This document shows, one piece after another, positions 1 through 11,406 of a stretch of 64,000 nucleotides of DNA. Source of the DNA: Cichorium intybus (taxonomy: Eukaryota; Streptophyta; Magnoliopsida; Asterales; Asteraceae); NCBI GenBank assembly GCA_023525715.1, contig CM042013.1:71578994-71642993 (forward strand), in the 5' to 3' direction. The position numbers and the translations under genes were made by a program. Under the pieces are notes generated by a model. That model was not told where the DNA came from. It did no database searches and saw nothing but the letters and a program-made list of their open reading frames with translations. The stretch's first letter is position 1; each line of letters opens with the position of its first letter.

Positions 1-86
1 TAAATTGCAAAAGATGACAAATATTTATGACAGACATTTTGTATGTCGTAGTTCGTCTGTCATTAAAAGTCTTTTTTCTACTAGTG
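1..86. mobile_element. Right end of a truncated CACTA-type DNA transposon
   Basis: The sequence ends in TTTTTTCTACTAGTG at 72-86, the inverted form of the CACTAGTAGAAAA-type terminal repeat. It is preceded by the motifs 'gacagacattttgtatgtcg' and 'tcattaaaag', which recur at the right end of the complete CACTA element ending at 35817. The left end lies outside the window, so length, target duplication and coding content cannot be judged. Immediately after it begins DNA also found at 19624, so the element inserted into the duplicated NLR 3' flank. Confidence 0.7.
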
Positions 87-1470
87 AATAAGTATCCTTA
101 CATTGTGTTTTTTTTAATCATGTAGCAATTTTTCGGTTATGTGGTATTCATTTTTCATTATGTGGCACTTTTTTCATCTTTTTCATTAAACCTAAAGTAG
201 ACATTTACATCAATTTTTTCCAATATGCACAACGTTAGGTTACCAACATGTATCTAAAAATTGAGTTAAACAAAAGCACAAAACCATTTTGTGTTATAAT
301 GCAGCTCTAAACAACCCATTTACATATAAAATGCCAAACAAAAATACCAAATGAAATTGTATGTTGATAATTATCGCGTAAGTACAAATGATGAACCAGT
401 ACACAGTTCATCCACCATTTATCCCAAATTTTGAAAACATTCGCTTCTCTTGCATGGTGTAGATAGCCTTGCTCCAACTTTCACCTATAGAAATTGAGCA
501 ACTTTCTTAGAATAATACTCATTTATAGAAACATGCCAAGATGGCATAAAACCGAATATTTTTTTTATATGATTTTATAAACAACCCTTCCATTAATCAC
601 CAACGAGAACAACGAAGTTGGGATAATATTTGTAGGTTTAGAATGTGTAGACTTATATCACCAATTATATACTTGAAATATGATCTCAAGACAATCAGAA
701 AAGGAAAACCTCACAAAAAGACAATTAGTCATTCTATACAAAGTCTGACCATCTTTTTTACCAAAATTGAAAAAGGTTTTAATATCAGATGGAGTAATAC
801 TAACCTCGAAATTTATATAATTTTGTAAGAATATCTGAGGGTATATAACTAACATTACACAAGGATTGAGATAGTGCTAAACTTTTACAAAATTTATGAA
901 AGTCAATATCTTAAAGAAAGATGGGTTTGACCAAAAAGCTCAAAGTTTCTAGATTGAAGTCCAAATTGTATACAATTTACAATTTAGTTATGTTTTCTAG
1001 CAATTCTTTTAACAATGGAAAGAAAACAAAAAGATGTTGCTGCAAAATCAGATGAACTAATACAGTTGCAACCTATATATCAGTAAGATACAAGCATTCA
1101 TTTGATTCATCCTCAAATGGACACATAGCAACTTAATGGTAAAAATTATACAAAAACTGAAAGGCTATTCGGCTTACTGCACTTATAGCCTTTTCTTCTT
1201 CTAGGAAGAATTGGATTAATCTTATCAACAAACAAAAGCAAATGGGTCTCAAAATTAAAGTTTTTAAGACTTTGGGCAAATTATGGAAAAGTTTAAAATA
1301 CAGAAACTGAACCTTACCTAATAGGGAAACTACTACATTTATCCAAAGACGGATACGAGTAGTAGAAGTTAGAACCTTCTTTTTGTTAACAGTATTAATT
1401 TTAAAATATTATTAAAATTAATAACCTGAATTAAGTAGTTATTTAAGAGAAGGATGGTCGGCAAGGAGAT
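87..1470. repeat. 3' flank of NLR-1, copy 1 of a duplicated block
   Basis: This non-coding stretch resembles 19624-20760 almost line by line and, more loosely, about 28060-28940 downstream of NLR-3. Shared landmarks include 'gataagtatccttacattg', 'gcatggtgtagatag', 'aaactttgagctttttggtc' read on the minus strand, and 'ccaaattgtatacaattt'. I see no coding sequence in it. It is probably the ancestral downstream region of the NLR genes, which duplicated with them. Confidence 0.75.
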
Positions 1471-1482
1471 GACATACCTTTT

Positions 1483-3782
1483 CTACCACACTGTTATTGT
1501 CAAATTTGATGGGCTGGAAGTTGTCTTAAGATCTCTAATCTTCGGGCATGACTGAATTACAAGTGTTTTAAGGCAGGGGAGGTGTGGTAAGACCTCTGAA
1601 AATGATTCCACATCCATAAAACTCCAGAGCTCTATAGAAACCAGAGATGGTAGAACAAGAAAAGATGATGATGGAGTGGTAGTCTTACTCACATCGTCTG
1701 CCACTGCAAATGAAACTACTCCTGAATTTTCCCCACTTAAAAATAGTTCAACTAGTGATGTTGGAAAATTCTGCAGGCCCCAATCTGACATGGGCTTCTT
1801 TAAGCGTCCTATCCTTAGTATCCTTAAATTAGGAGGCCACGACTCACAAGGAAAGGAGTTGTCCATACTTGGACAATTAGTTATGAACATGTCTTCCAAA
1901 GATGTGAGACTTTGAAAATGCTCATGAGGAAATGACTTTAGATTCTTACAAAAACTGATATCAAGAGATTTTAGGCGAGACATGGGGACAAAACCGAAAT
2001 CTTTCGCTGGAATGGGTTTGGGTTGTATGTTATCACAATCACTGACTATCGATTCAGTGAGAGGGGATGGGTGCTCCTGAACTGCTGAGAGGCTTAAGGA
2101 ACCATTCCGATAGACACTTCAGCTAGTTCTGGACAACATATTAAAGAGATCTCCCGAAGACGAGGAAATGATCTAGGAGTTTCATGGGCACCTCCAATGT
2201 TAACTGACCATCTCTTCCATCCTTGGATATGTTTGAATATCAGAACTTCAAGTGATGGAAATAAAATGCCAAGATTAGAATTACTTGGTGCGAGTAACTC
2301 AAAACCCACAGTCTTCGCCTCATTCATCCTTTCAACAACTAATTTCTTAAGAGACCTTAGATGTCCAAGTGTTGGTAAGTGTGTACTTCTACAACCACGT
2401 AATGTAAGCTCTGTTAACTGTTCAAATGAGGGATCGTCGACCCAACTAGGAAATCTTGTTCCCTTGTAGAACAATATCTTGAGCTTTTTTAACTTAGGAG
2501 GAGGCCTTAATTCTTGAAGTACTTCATATTCAATCATTCCATTCCGAGAATCATTAGACTCATTACCCCAATCCATCTCCAAAACATCAAGACCCTTCTT
2601 CTGATGTAAGTTTGCATCTTTCGCTTGCATTGGGTTTATCACTTTGTCCAGCCCCATAATGGAAAGTCGACCTTCAAGATCCAATAGGCCCTGAAGATCG
2701 GATATTTTGAACCCGCCACCTTCGTCAATAATGACCTTGGTTAGAGTTTGTAGACTCGTCAACCCACCGATCCCTGAGGGCATCTTGTTCAAATCAGGAG
2801 TATCACTTACGTGAAGATGTCGCATGTTTATTAACTTTGAAAAACTTCCTAGCAAGCTAGATAAGTCATAACATTTATCAACCACCAAGCTTTGTAGATT
2901 ATAAAGTTCACTCACTTCTTCCGGAAAACATGTGATACTTGTAGAAAAAAATGAAGATATCATAGATGCTTGAGACTACCAATGGATTGTGGTACCTCAG
3001 TGATGCCAGATTCGTATACTCTTAGCACCCTTAGGAACTTTAGTTTATAAAGTAATTCAACATGAACATTGTCTAACCGATGATTTGTCAATGTTAAGAA
3101 AGTTCGCAAACCTGTAGCTCTTTGTAATTCCTCAAGCATATATGATCGAAATGATAGACCTGTGAATGAAAAGTGACGAATCTTGCCAAAAGTTTCCTTT
3201 GTTTCAGATACACAATCTAATCTACAGAAAAACTCTCCCGCAACACTTGTGGCCAAATCGTTTATCAGGTCATGCATTGTATATCCTAACTTGTCATTTG
3301 TTGAAAGTTGAAAAAAGGATCTTGAATGTAGCTCTTTGAAATACCGATGACCCAAACTCTCCATTGACTTTGATCTGGACAAAAATCCCTTTGCCATCCA
3401 CAATAGGACCAATTCATTCTTGTGAAACACAAAGTCCTTGGGAAATAGGGAGCAGTATGCAAACAACAACTTTAAATGTGGGGGGAGATGATAGTAGCTC
3501 AGTCTTAGAGCCGGAAGAATCTCACTTCCATCCTCTATTTCCCATATCTCACTCTTCAACAATTTCTCCCATTCATCATGATTTGTATTTCCCTTCAATA
3601 CCCTCCCAAGAGTTTTCAAAGCCAAAGGCAACTTACCACATTTTTTGACAATACCTTCACCAATCAACTGAAGTGTTGGATGTTTTTCAAAGTTTTTTTC
3701 ACCAACCACATGCTGAGCAAATAATGACAGTGCGTCTTCATTTGACAAAACATCCAGACCATAAGATTCCTTTGAGTCCATC
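1483..3782 (-). pseudogene. NLR-1: CNL resistance gene remnant, C-terminal NB-ARC plus LRR
   Basis: On the minus strand this carries the second half of NB-ARC (CGKLPLALK at the GLPL site, a YCSLFPKD RNBS-D motif, MHDLIND) and leucine-rich repeats, all close to NLR-3. It is broken in several ways. A stop and frame change follow SIGSLKHL near 2960. Most of the middle LRR region is missing: the text jumps near 2090 from the region after CPELAEVSIG to the QEHPSP region, which are far apart in NLR-3. An LTR element begins at 3783. The last exon frame ends at 1483 with TITVW. The 5' portion resumes at 11407. By family it would be an intracellular immune receptor, but this copy cannot encode one. 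Confidence 0.93.
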
Positions 3783-5627
3783 TGTAAGACCCGTATCCTG
3801 ATTATAACATATACTTAAAATAAGAGTGTTAGGAATTATATGATTTTTGTAGTTATAAAGCTAAGAAAAACTTTAGTTACAATTTCATATGAAAATCAGC
3901 ATTTTGTGTCGTTTTTAGAAAAATCATAATTAATTCTAGAAAAATCGTTTGGACCTCAAACCAGTGCACAAAGTTTACAAATTGAGTCTAGTACAATTAC
4001 CAAAAATAATAGTAAGCTTGAAAATGACATTATTTATGGTAAAAAATGCAATCTTTACTGATTAGTTCGGAATTGACAGATTAGATAGTCTGTTTTCAAA
4101 AATTCATAATAAATCATAGAAAAATCGTATAAATACGTAAAATACATCCCTGGAAAGGTATTGAGATGAATTTTCTGAATATCAAATAAAAACGTGAATT
4201 TAATGGGTTTAAGATCGGCTAAAACAGTCATGAACAGACTGATTCTAGAAGGCCTTTAATTTCAACAAAATTATATTATTAAAATCTTTTGTCAAAAGTG
4301 TCATGCCATTTTTTATTCAAGAATTCAAGTATAAATACCCCCCAAAACATCTCATAAACCACACCAACAAATCTCAATCCAATATATATAGGTTTCTAAG
4401 CACTAGAGTGTAAGAAGTGAGCGGAAGGAAGCTCAAAAGCCTAGCAAAGAAGTTATAGGTTCCGACGACTGGTCATAAGGTAACTACAAACTTTTCTATA
4501 GCTTAATTAGGTATTGTAAAATAGTTTTTGTGTTAAGAAGTAGAATATTTAATAAGTATAACATATGTTATATTATACTAATTTCTAACAATTGTAAACA
4601 AAAACCTTAAAATGTCGTTATTATAACAATTCGTAATTTCCGAATATAATACCGATTGATTTACTTACGAGGACGGTGACTAGGCCGATTACTTGGGATC
4701 TGGTTGTTGGATTTTCCGAAAGGCTAAAATGCTGAAAGGATCCTGCCACCCCATCTAATCTTCTACCTGGCCGTTCTTTACTTGATAAATCATGGAGTAT
4801 CATATTGGAATTATTGAAGGGTTTAATGATGCGACTATAATATAGTTAAGGATTAAGAAATGATAGATTTCTTATTATGTTAACAGTTAAAGTGAATGAA
4901 ATACAAAGCCAAGAAAGATAAACGATATAGTCAACTATAATCAGGTGAGTCTTCTCACTATACTATAGGTGATATTGCATGCGTAGGAAGGAAGATATGT
5001 TAGACTAAGGTGATCTTACCTGTTATGATAATTGTATGAATTATTGCTATGATAATGATTGTTTGTGGACGGAACGGGATAGCCCGCGAGCCAATAGGCG
5101 GAACGGGAATAGCCTGCGAGTCATTAGACGGAACGGGATAGCCCGCGAGCCAATAGGCGGAACGGGAATAGCCTTGGAGTCATTAGACGGAACGGGAGAA
5201 GCCTGTGAGCGATAAGACAAGAACGGGAATTGCCCGTGAGTCTTCAGCGGAACAGGGATAGCCCGCGAGTCTCACAGACATATGAATGGTTATGATGTGT
5301 TGTATGTTATGTGATGGATCGTATGGTATTTTGAGGAACTCACTAAGCTTCGTGCTTACCCTTTCCCTATATAAACTATTGTTTCAGGTACATCAGGTAC
5401 CATGGATGGCAAGGCGTGACGTGTATACACTGTGCTGCTTCATTGGAGGACTGTTTTTGAATTAATATTCCGCTATATTGAGATTTCGTTAACTTCTGTT
5501 AATCCTGGGGTGTTTTCATTAAACTTATAAGTTATGGAATCTTATGAAAATTAATTAAGTGGCTTTTCTTGTATTGAAGTTTTCGTTTAAAAATCTTAAA
5601 TTTACCCTAAAATTTTGGGATGTTACA
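3783..5627 (+). repeat. 5' LTR of the RKD-carrying element
   Basis: It is 1845 bp, against 1852 bp for the 3' copy. The 7-bp difference is one extra T and one extra 6-bp unit in the 3' LTR. I count about 10 substitutions between the two. A TATA-like TATAAATA at 4330-4337 is the likely LTR promoter, reading plus. Confidence 0.92.
5069..5278 (+). repeat. Tandem repeat inside the 5' LTR
   Basis: About seven units of roughly 28-30 bp are built on GGAACGGGATAGCCCGCGAG followed by a CAATAGGC or CATTAGAC spacer. The matching array in the 3' LTR is at about 10846-11060. GC content is far above the surrounding DNA. Confidence 0.85.
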
Positions 5628-5630
5628 AGT

Positions 5631-5642
5631 TGGTATCAGAGC
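5631..5642 (+). promoter_or_regulatory. Primer binding site (initiator tRNA-Met type)
   Basis: TGGTATCAGAGC lies three bases after the 5' LTR. It is the standard plant sequence complementary to the 3' end of initiator methionine tRNA, from which minus-strand synthesis is primed. Confidence 0.9.
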
Positions 5643-7080
5643 ACAGCTTGAGAGAATCAGGCTCACTTAGTGAGTTCTGGACTCAAGTTGAGGCTTAAGA
5701 GTTTTCTTAAAACATTTTTACGAAAGAAGGATGTTTTATGAAGGGTGAACTGAAGACACAGTGTGTACCGCCAGCTGACGCCAGTATGAGAAAAGGGTTA
5801 AGTATTTAATATTGTGGATGTTAAAAAAAAAAACATATGGTATATGTTTGCTAAAATGCCTGGTAGAGATCACATATTTTTGTATTATTATCTGCTATTT
5901 GCTAATAGAACTCTATGCTAGTGCCGATAGGTTGCTTAGAGATTTCCACTAAGTTGTATACAATATGGACTGAATAGTCATAGAATGTGTGAGTTGACCT
6001 TATTGCATGTTCCTTGTTTGGTTGTTGCCTTAGGGAAGATTCTCTTATTTGAAAGACTGTTTAGTTCGATATTGTATACAACTACGTTCGCGAAACAACC
6101 TGTCATCACTGGAGGAAGTTCCGTCTTAGTTAGAATAGCAGGGTGGGGGTGGGATTCCAAGTATTCCTAGAAGGGTTGACATATGCCTTGTAAGGGCATA
6201 TGTGTTAAAATTATCGGTAAGAAGCGAATTGGATATTTCGAGACGGGTCTTGGAATGAACATGGATAGGTGTGGAAGGTAGTAGTAGAGCTCCTACTATC
6301 GAAAGCACAGGATCCACGTTCGAGTCGGGAGTTCGTCACGAAGGATCCAAGGAGCTGAATATGTGAGTGTCTGGCATAATTAACTTAAATGCTAGTGTAA
6401 TGTGGTAAACTTTTATCCATTCAATTTTTGAATGTTGATTATGAGGTTCAGTAGGAACAATTAAGATGCGATCATACCAGTTTGGTTAGACCGATCATGC
6501 TTAAGTTAATTACTGAGCTTAAAGACTGTTGAAAGAGAGAATGCCAAAATGCTATTATGGTAGCTATTTTTCATGCAACTAATGGGCGCACAAGTCAGAC
6601 AGGGACTAGAGGATGTAAGGGTGAGTTTTCCAACTCACGGTCAAAGAGGTGCAAGCGGCGCCTGAGATGATAGCGGGTCGTGTGGGTTGAGAGTTTGGAT
6701 CACTCACTCGTGATTGAGGTAACTGACGATAGAGGTGTTGACTAGGGTCGCAAGCGGATGAGTAACATATGGTGGTTAATGTAAACATCTTTACATTATC
6801 GAAACATGTTTATTGAGATAGTGTTTGCCCCGATGCAAGTTGTTGGCTGAGCAGAGTGGGCTTGTTTTTCGTTCGAGAGAGTAAGGGCTCGTAAAAAAAA
6901 TTATAAATCGAATAAACAGACTTGGACTTTAGTCCAAGTGGGGGAGGAATACGAAATTAAGGGAACAACATGAATATTATATCGATGAAATTATTAAAAT
7001 TATTGTAACATGTCAATATATTTAATTCATTACTACAACTTTATATTAATACATTAAGAAAAGTTTACAGAACTACTAAC
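5643..7080 (+). other. Degenerate leader of the LTR element; no coding frame
   Basis: A gypsy-like leader follows the primer site, but no gag or pol frame survives. Near 6920-6960 the text 'ttagtccaagtgggggag' resembles the polypurine stretch normally found just before a 3' LTR. This suggests an internal rearrangement or a second element end upstream of the captured gene. Confidence 0.5.
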
Positions 7081-8696
7081 CTAAACTGAAGAATCAGAAG
7101 GAAGCGAAAAAAGATCTTCTACACTCCACTCTTTGTCATCAGTAGGTCGACTTGTACCTTCTTGAGAATTTGGAAGGGGTATGTATTCAGTTATTGGAGG
7201 AGGAGCTCCAAGGTGTGGGGTCTCGATAGGGTTGGAACCCGTAACCCCATGATTATGGGCTAAAAACTGACTCGTTTGGGGAGTGTGTAAGTAGGGAAGT
7301 GATGAGGAAGGGTTCCAATTCGGAACCAGTTGGGGGTAGCTATAAGGAGTAAACCAGGCTAGGTTACCTACAGAGCCTCCAAAATTTCCCTCACTCACAG
7401 GCTCGAGTAAACTAGGGTTAATACTACTCATACCAGAATTAGATGGCGGAGATTGCTGCTGTGTATGAGTTCTTGATGAAGTTTCCCCATTTTCCTGAAT
7501 TTTTATTTTCCTAAATACAATCTTATGAGCAGCTTGTATCAGTTTCTTTGTGCCGTCTGTTAGACCCGATTGTGATCCTTCAATTATTGCTTCTTTCTCT
7601 CTTTTTAGGTTAGGTATTAAATTTTTCGATAATCCTGTTGCTCCACTAAACTCGTAACCAAATTCCTGTGACACAAATAACTTTAGTAATCACAACTTTA
7701 CGATATAAAAAAATGTAATTCCTTACCTCAACACGATCAATAAGCGTTTGCAGACTCGTAAGTTGTCGTTGGGGCCAATGATTGATACCTAATTCTCTAC
7801 AGCGTTTTTTTAATTGTGTCGTTCCAATGTTGAGTTCCTCCGCAGCTTTCTCAATTGGTTCGTTAAAGTGTTCAGCTATTATTTCCCTACTTAATAAATG
7901 TCTGAAACCCCTTCCACTGCCACCTGCTATGTTTTCTGAACTAGAAGGTTCAAATCTAATTGTACTGTTATCATTCTGGATCATTTGAACATGATCCTGA
8001 TTTTCTGAACTAAAGATGGACATTGATTCATTAAAATCAGTAGCTTCTATCGGTGGTAATTGTACGTTTTCAATCATGGACCCAAGATTTTGAAATCCTT
8101 CTAGGTTCCTCTGAATCACCTGAAGGTGATTTTGATATTGAAAACCAACCCCAAGTTCGGGATTCATTTCAATATTGATGTTATGAGTTGTTTGTAATTG
8201 ACTTTCATTCTGAATGTCAGCCATGAATCCTTGATTCATGGGGGTAATCTCACTACTCGTTGAGGGTACGTCGATGAATGGATTGTAGTCAGATAGATCA
8301 TCCACAAATGGGTCTACGAATAACAACTGTCAGATGATAAACAAAATTGAATATTCATAGAAGCAATCATTTAAAGAATTTAACCTGGTAGAAGGTATGG
8401 AGTCTGATCAAGTGCAAAGTCTAATGATGCATGCACCGGATCTTCTGAGTTAATGTTCAACTCGGGAAAAATTTCCGGCTCACCGTGGAGTTGCTCTATT
8501 GGTAGTATATCTGGAAGACTGTAACATAATTCAGAATCAAACAAAACATTAGAAATATAAACAAAATATGGATGATAGATGTCTAGAATGTTAAGTCACC
8601 GAACTCTATTAAGAATTCTTGGTTTGAAGTACCCTCTCCTTGCGGAAAACCAGGTCCAGGGTTCGACAGATCGCCCATTGAAGATCTGTTTTCCAT
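7081..8696 (-). CDS. RWP-RK domain (RKD-like) transcription factor, four exons, inside an LTR element
   Basis: Exons on the minus strand are 8696-8600, 8510-8385, 8313-7727 and 7665-7081. Every junction is GT-AG and the phases agree (97+126+587+585 = 1395 nt, 464 residues). The RWP-RK DNA-binding domain occupies about residues 213-270, starting HLLSREIIAEHF, with KKRCRELGI and then HWPQRQ where the family usually has RWPxRK. Acidic and Gln/Asn-rich stretches precede it, and a basic helix-like stretch and a Pro/Ser-rich tail follow. No PB1 domain is seen, so it is RKD-like rather than NIN-like. The family consists of nuclear transcription factors; RKDs act in egg-cell and gametophyte identity. 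The start is the first ATG after a TATA box. It lies antisense within the element. Expression is unknown. Confidence 0.85.
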
Positions 8697-8793
8697 GACT
8701 CGGCTTTAAATATGAGTTCGTTTATGAACAAACTAGTGATAAGAGAGGACGAGACTGAAAATGAATGTGGAAATGAATGATACTACATACCTG

Positions 8794-8801
8794 TATATAT
8801 A
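8794..8801 (-). promoter_or_regulatory. TATA box of the RKD-like gene
   Basis: TATATATA reads on the minus strand about 95 bp before the ATG at 8696, within normal range for a plant core promoter. This implies that the captured segment includes its own promoter. Confidence 0.5.
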
Positions 8802-9540
8802 GTATCTTGCAGCTGGAACCGAAAGGTCACACGGAACTGAAAGGACACCTCACGTTTTAATTACCGAAATTCAAACTAACTACAGTAGATGCGACTTTTC
8901 ACTACCCAAGTGACATTTTTTCAAAATTCTCTGCTTGACTCTGGTGAGAACGAGATAATAAAGATACTTTTGAAATAAAACAAAATTTTATGTCTCCTGA
9001 TAATGTAAATAGTTTAAAGAGTGTTCGGTACTTCAAAAAAAAAAAAAAACTTATGAAAGATGATGTAAATTTTATATTTTTCGGAGAAACAAAAACATTT
9101 GGAGATTTTACAAATATAGATTTATTTAGCCAAAAAGTATTTAAAATAAAATGTTGAATTGAGAAAAATGTATGTTGAAATATGCGAATTCATATAAATA
9201 CGAAATAGTGTTAAAAATTAGGTGTTGCAAGTTAACTAGGTTAACTAATTAGAAAGTACTAAATATATACTGTAGATAGTAGCCGGTAAAGTTGATGTGT
9301 GGAACTGTAAGAAACAGTTAGAGTTTTTTTTTGTACATCCAGAGTAACTAGAAAAAAAAAATATGGAGTGAATGAGAATAATAGGACCTTAAGCATTATT
9401 ACAGAGATATGTGAATGTTGAAGGGGAAAGATAATGAAACCTTGTAAAGGTTCGACAATAAGACGAGGAGGATTTTTGAAGACTCGATGGGAAATACATA
9501 AAGGCGTTCGAGAATGCGGATTTCGGGACGAAATCCAAAT
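8802..9540. other. Upstream region of the RKD-like gene and 3' tail of the LTR element
   Basis: AT-rich non-coding DNA up to about 9370 is probably the gene's upstream flank carried along. From about 9370 the text ('gcggatttcgggacgaaatcc') resembles the end of the pol/3' region of Tekay-type Gypsy elements, so the cargo boundary is probably near there. No frame of note. Confidence 0.45.
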
Positions 9541-9554
9541 AAGTGGGGGAGACT
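9541..9554 (+). promoter_or_regulatory. Polypurine tract of the LTR element
   Basis: AAGTGGGGGAGACT directly precedes the 3' LTR, where plus-strand priming takes place in LTR retroelements. Confidence 0.75.
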
Positions 9555-11406
9555 TGTAAGACCCGTATCCTGATTATAACATATACTTAAAATAAGAGTG
9601 TTAGGAATTATATGATTTTTTGTAGTTATAAAGCTAAGAAAAACTTTAGTTACAATTTCATATGAAAATCAGCATTTTGTGTCGTTTTTAGAAAAATCAT
9701 AATTAATTCTAGAAAAATCGTTTGGACCTCAAACCAGTGCACAAAGTTTACAAATTGAGTCTAGTACAATTACCAAAAATAATAGTAAGCTTGAAAATGA
9801 CATTATTTATGGTAAAAAATGCAATCTTTACTGATTAGTTCGGAATTGACAGATTAGATAGTCTGTTTTCAAAAATTCATAATAAATCATAGAAAAATCG
9901 TATAAATACATAAAATACATCCCTGGAAAGGTATTGAGATGAATTTTCTGAATATCAAATAAAAACGTGAATTTCATGGGTTTAAGATCGGCTAAACCAG
10001 TCATGAACAGACTGATTCTAGAAGGCCTTTAATTTCAACAAAATTATATTATTAAAATCTTTTGTCAAAAGTGTCATGCCATTTTTTATTCAAGAATTCA
10101 AGTATAAATACCCCCCAAAACATCTCATAAACCACACCAACAAATCTCAATCCAATATATAGAGGTTTCTAAGCACTAGAGTGTAAGAAGTGAGCGGAAG
10201 GAAGCTCAAAAGCCTAGCGAAGAAGTTATAGGTTCCGGTTCCGACGACTGGTCATAAGGTAACTACAAACTTTTCTATAGCTTAATTAGGTATTGTAAAA
10301 TAGTTTTTGTGTTAAGAAGTAGAATATTTAATAAGTATAACATATGTTATATTATACTAATTTCTAACAATAGTAAACAAAAACCTTAAAATGTCGTTAT
10401 TATAACAATTCGTAATTTCCGAATATAATACCGATTGATTTACTTACGAGGACGGTGACTAGGCCGATTACTTGGGATCTGGTTGTTGGATTTTTCGAAA
10501 GGCTAAAATGCTGAAAGGATCCTGCCACCCCATCTAATCTTCTACCTGGCCGTTCTTTACTTGATAAATCATGGAGTATCATATTGGAATTATTGAAGGG
10601 TTTAATGATGCGACTATAATATAGTTAAGGATTAAGAAATGATAGATTTCTTATTATGTTAACAGTTAAAGTGAAGGAAATACAAAGCCAAGAAAGATAA
10701 ACGATATAGTCAACTATAATCAGGTGAGTCTTCTCACTATACTATAGGTGATATTGCATGCGTAGGAAGGAAGATATGTTAGACTAAGGTGATCTTACCT
10801 GTTATGATAATTGTATGAATTATTGCTATGATAATGATTGTTTGTGGACGGAACGGGATAGCCCGCGAGCCAATAGGCGGAACGGGAATAGCCTGCGAGT
10901 CATTAGACGGAACGGGATAGCCCGCGAGCCAATAGGCGGAACGGGAATAGCCTTGGAGTCATTAGACGGAACCGGAGAAGCCTGTGAGCGATAAGACAAG
11001 AACGGGAATTGCCTGTGAGTCTTCAGCGGAACAGGGATAGCCCGCGAGTCTCACAGACATATGAATGGTTATGATGTGTTGTATGTTATGTGATGGATCG
11101 TATGGTATTTTGAGGAACTCACTAAGCTTCGTGCTTACCCTTTCCCTATATAAACTATTGTTTCAGGTACATCAGGTACCATGGATGGCAAGGCGTGACG
11201 TGTATACACTGTGCTGCTTCATTGGAGGACTGTTTTTGAATTAATATTCCGCTATATTGAGATTTCGTTAACTTCTGTTAATCCTGGGGTGTTTTCATTA
11301 AACTTATAAGTTATGGAATCTTATGAAAATTAATTAAGTGGCTTTTCTTGTATTGAAGTTTTCGTTTAAAAATCTTAAATTTACCCTAAAATTTTGGGAT
11401 GTTACA
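9555..11406 (+). repeat. 3' LTR of the RKD-carrying element
   Basis: This is a 1852-bp near-identical copy of 3783-5627, with a TATA-like box near 10103 and the GGAACGGG tandem array at about 10846-11060. Its last base abuts the second CCATC target duplication. Confidence 0.92.

Larger units (their letters stand above)
3783..11406 (+). mobile_element. LTR retrotransposon carrying an RKD-like gene, inserted in NLR-1
   Basis: Both LTRs begin TGTAAGACCCG and end GGGATGTTACA. The 5-bp duplication CCATC flanks the element at 3778-3782 and 11407-11411, so it arrived as one unit. The primer site and polypurine tract are in place. The 3927-bp interior has no gag, protease, reverse transcriptase or integrase frame. 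It has gypsy-like leader and tail remnants around an antisense RWP-RK gene. It is therefore non-autonomous and would need enzymes from a related element. LTR ends and leader style suggest Gypsy (Tekay/Del-like), which is an inference. Confidence 0.92.

Noticed and set aside
4621..4803. 60-codon minus-strand frames repeated at 4621-4803 and 10400-10582
   Set aside because: They are the two copies of the same LTR, and the frame has no domain.
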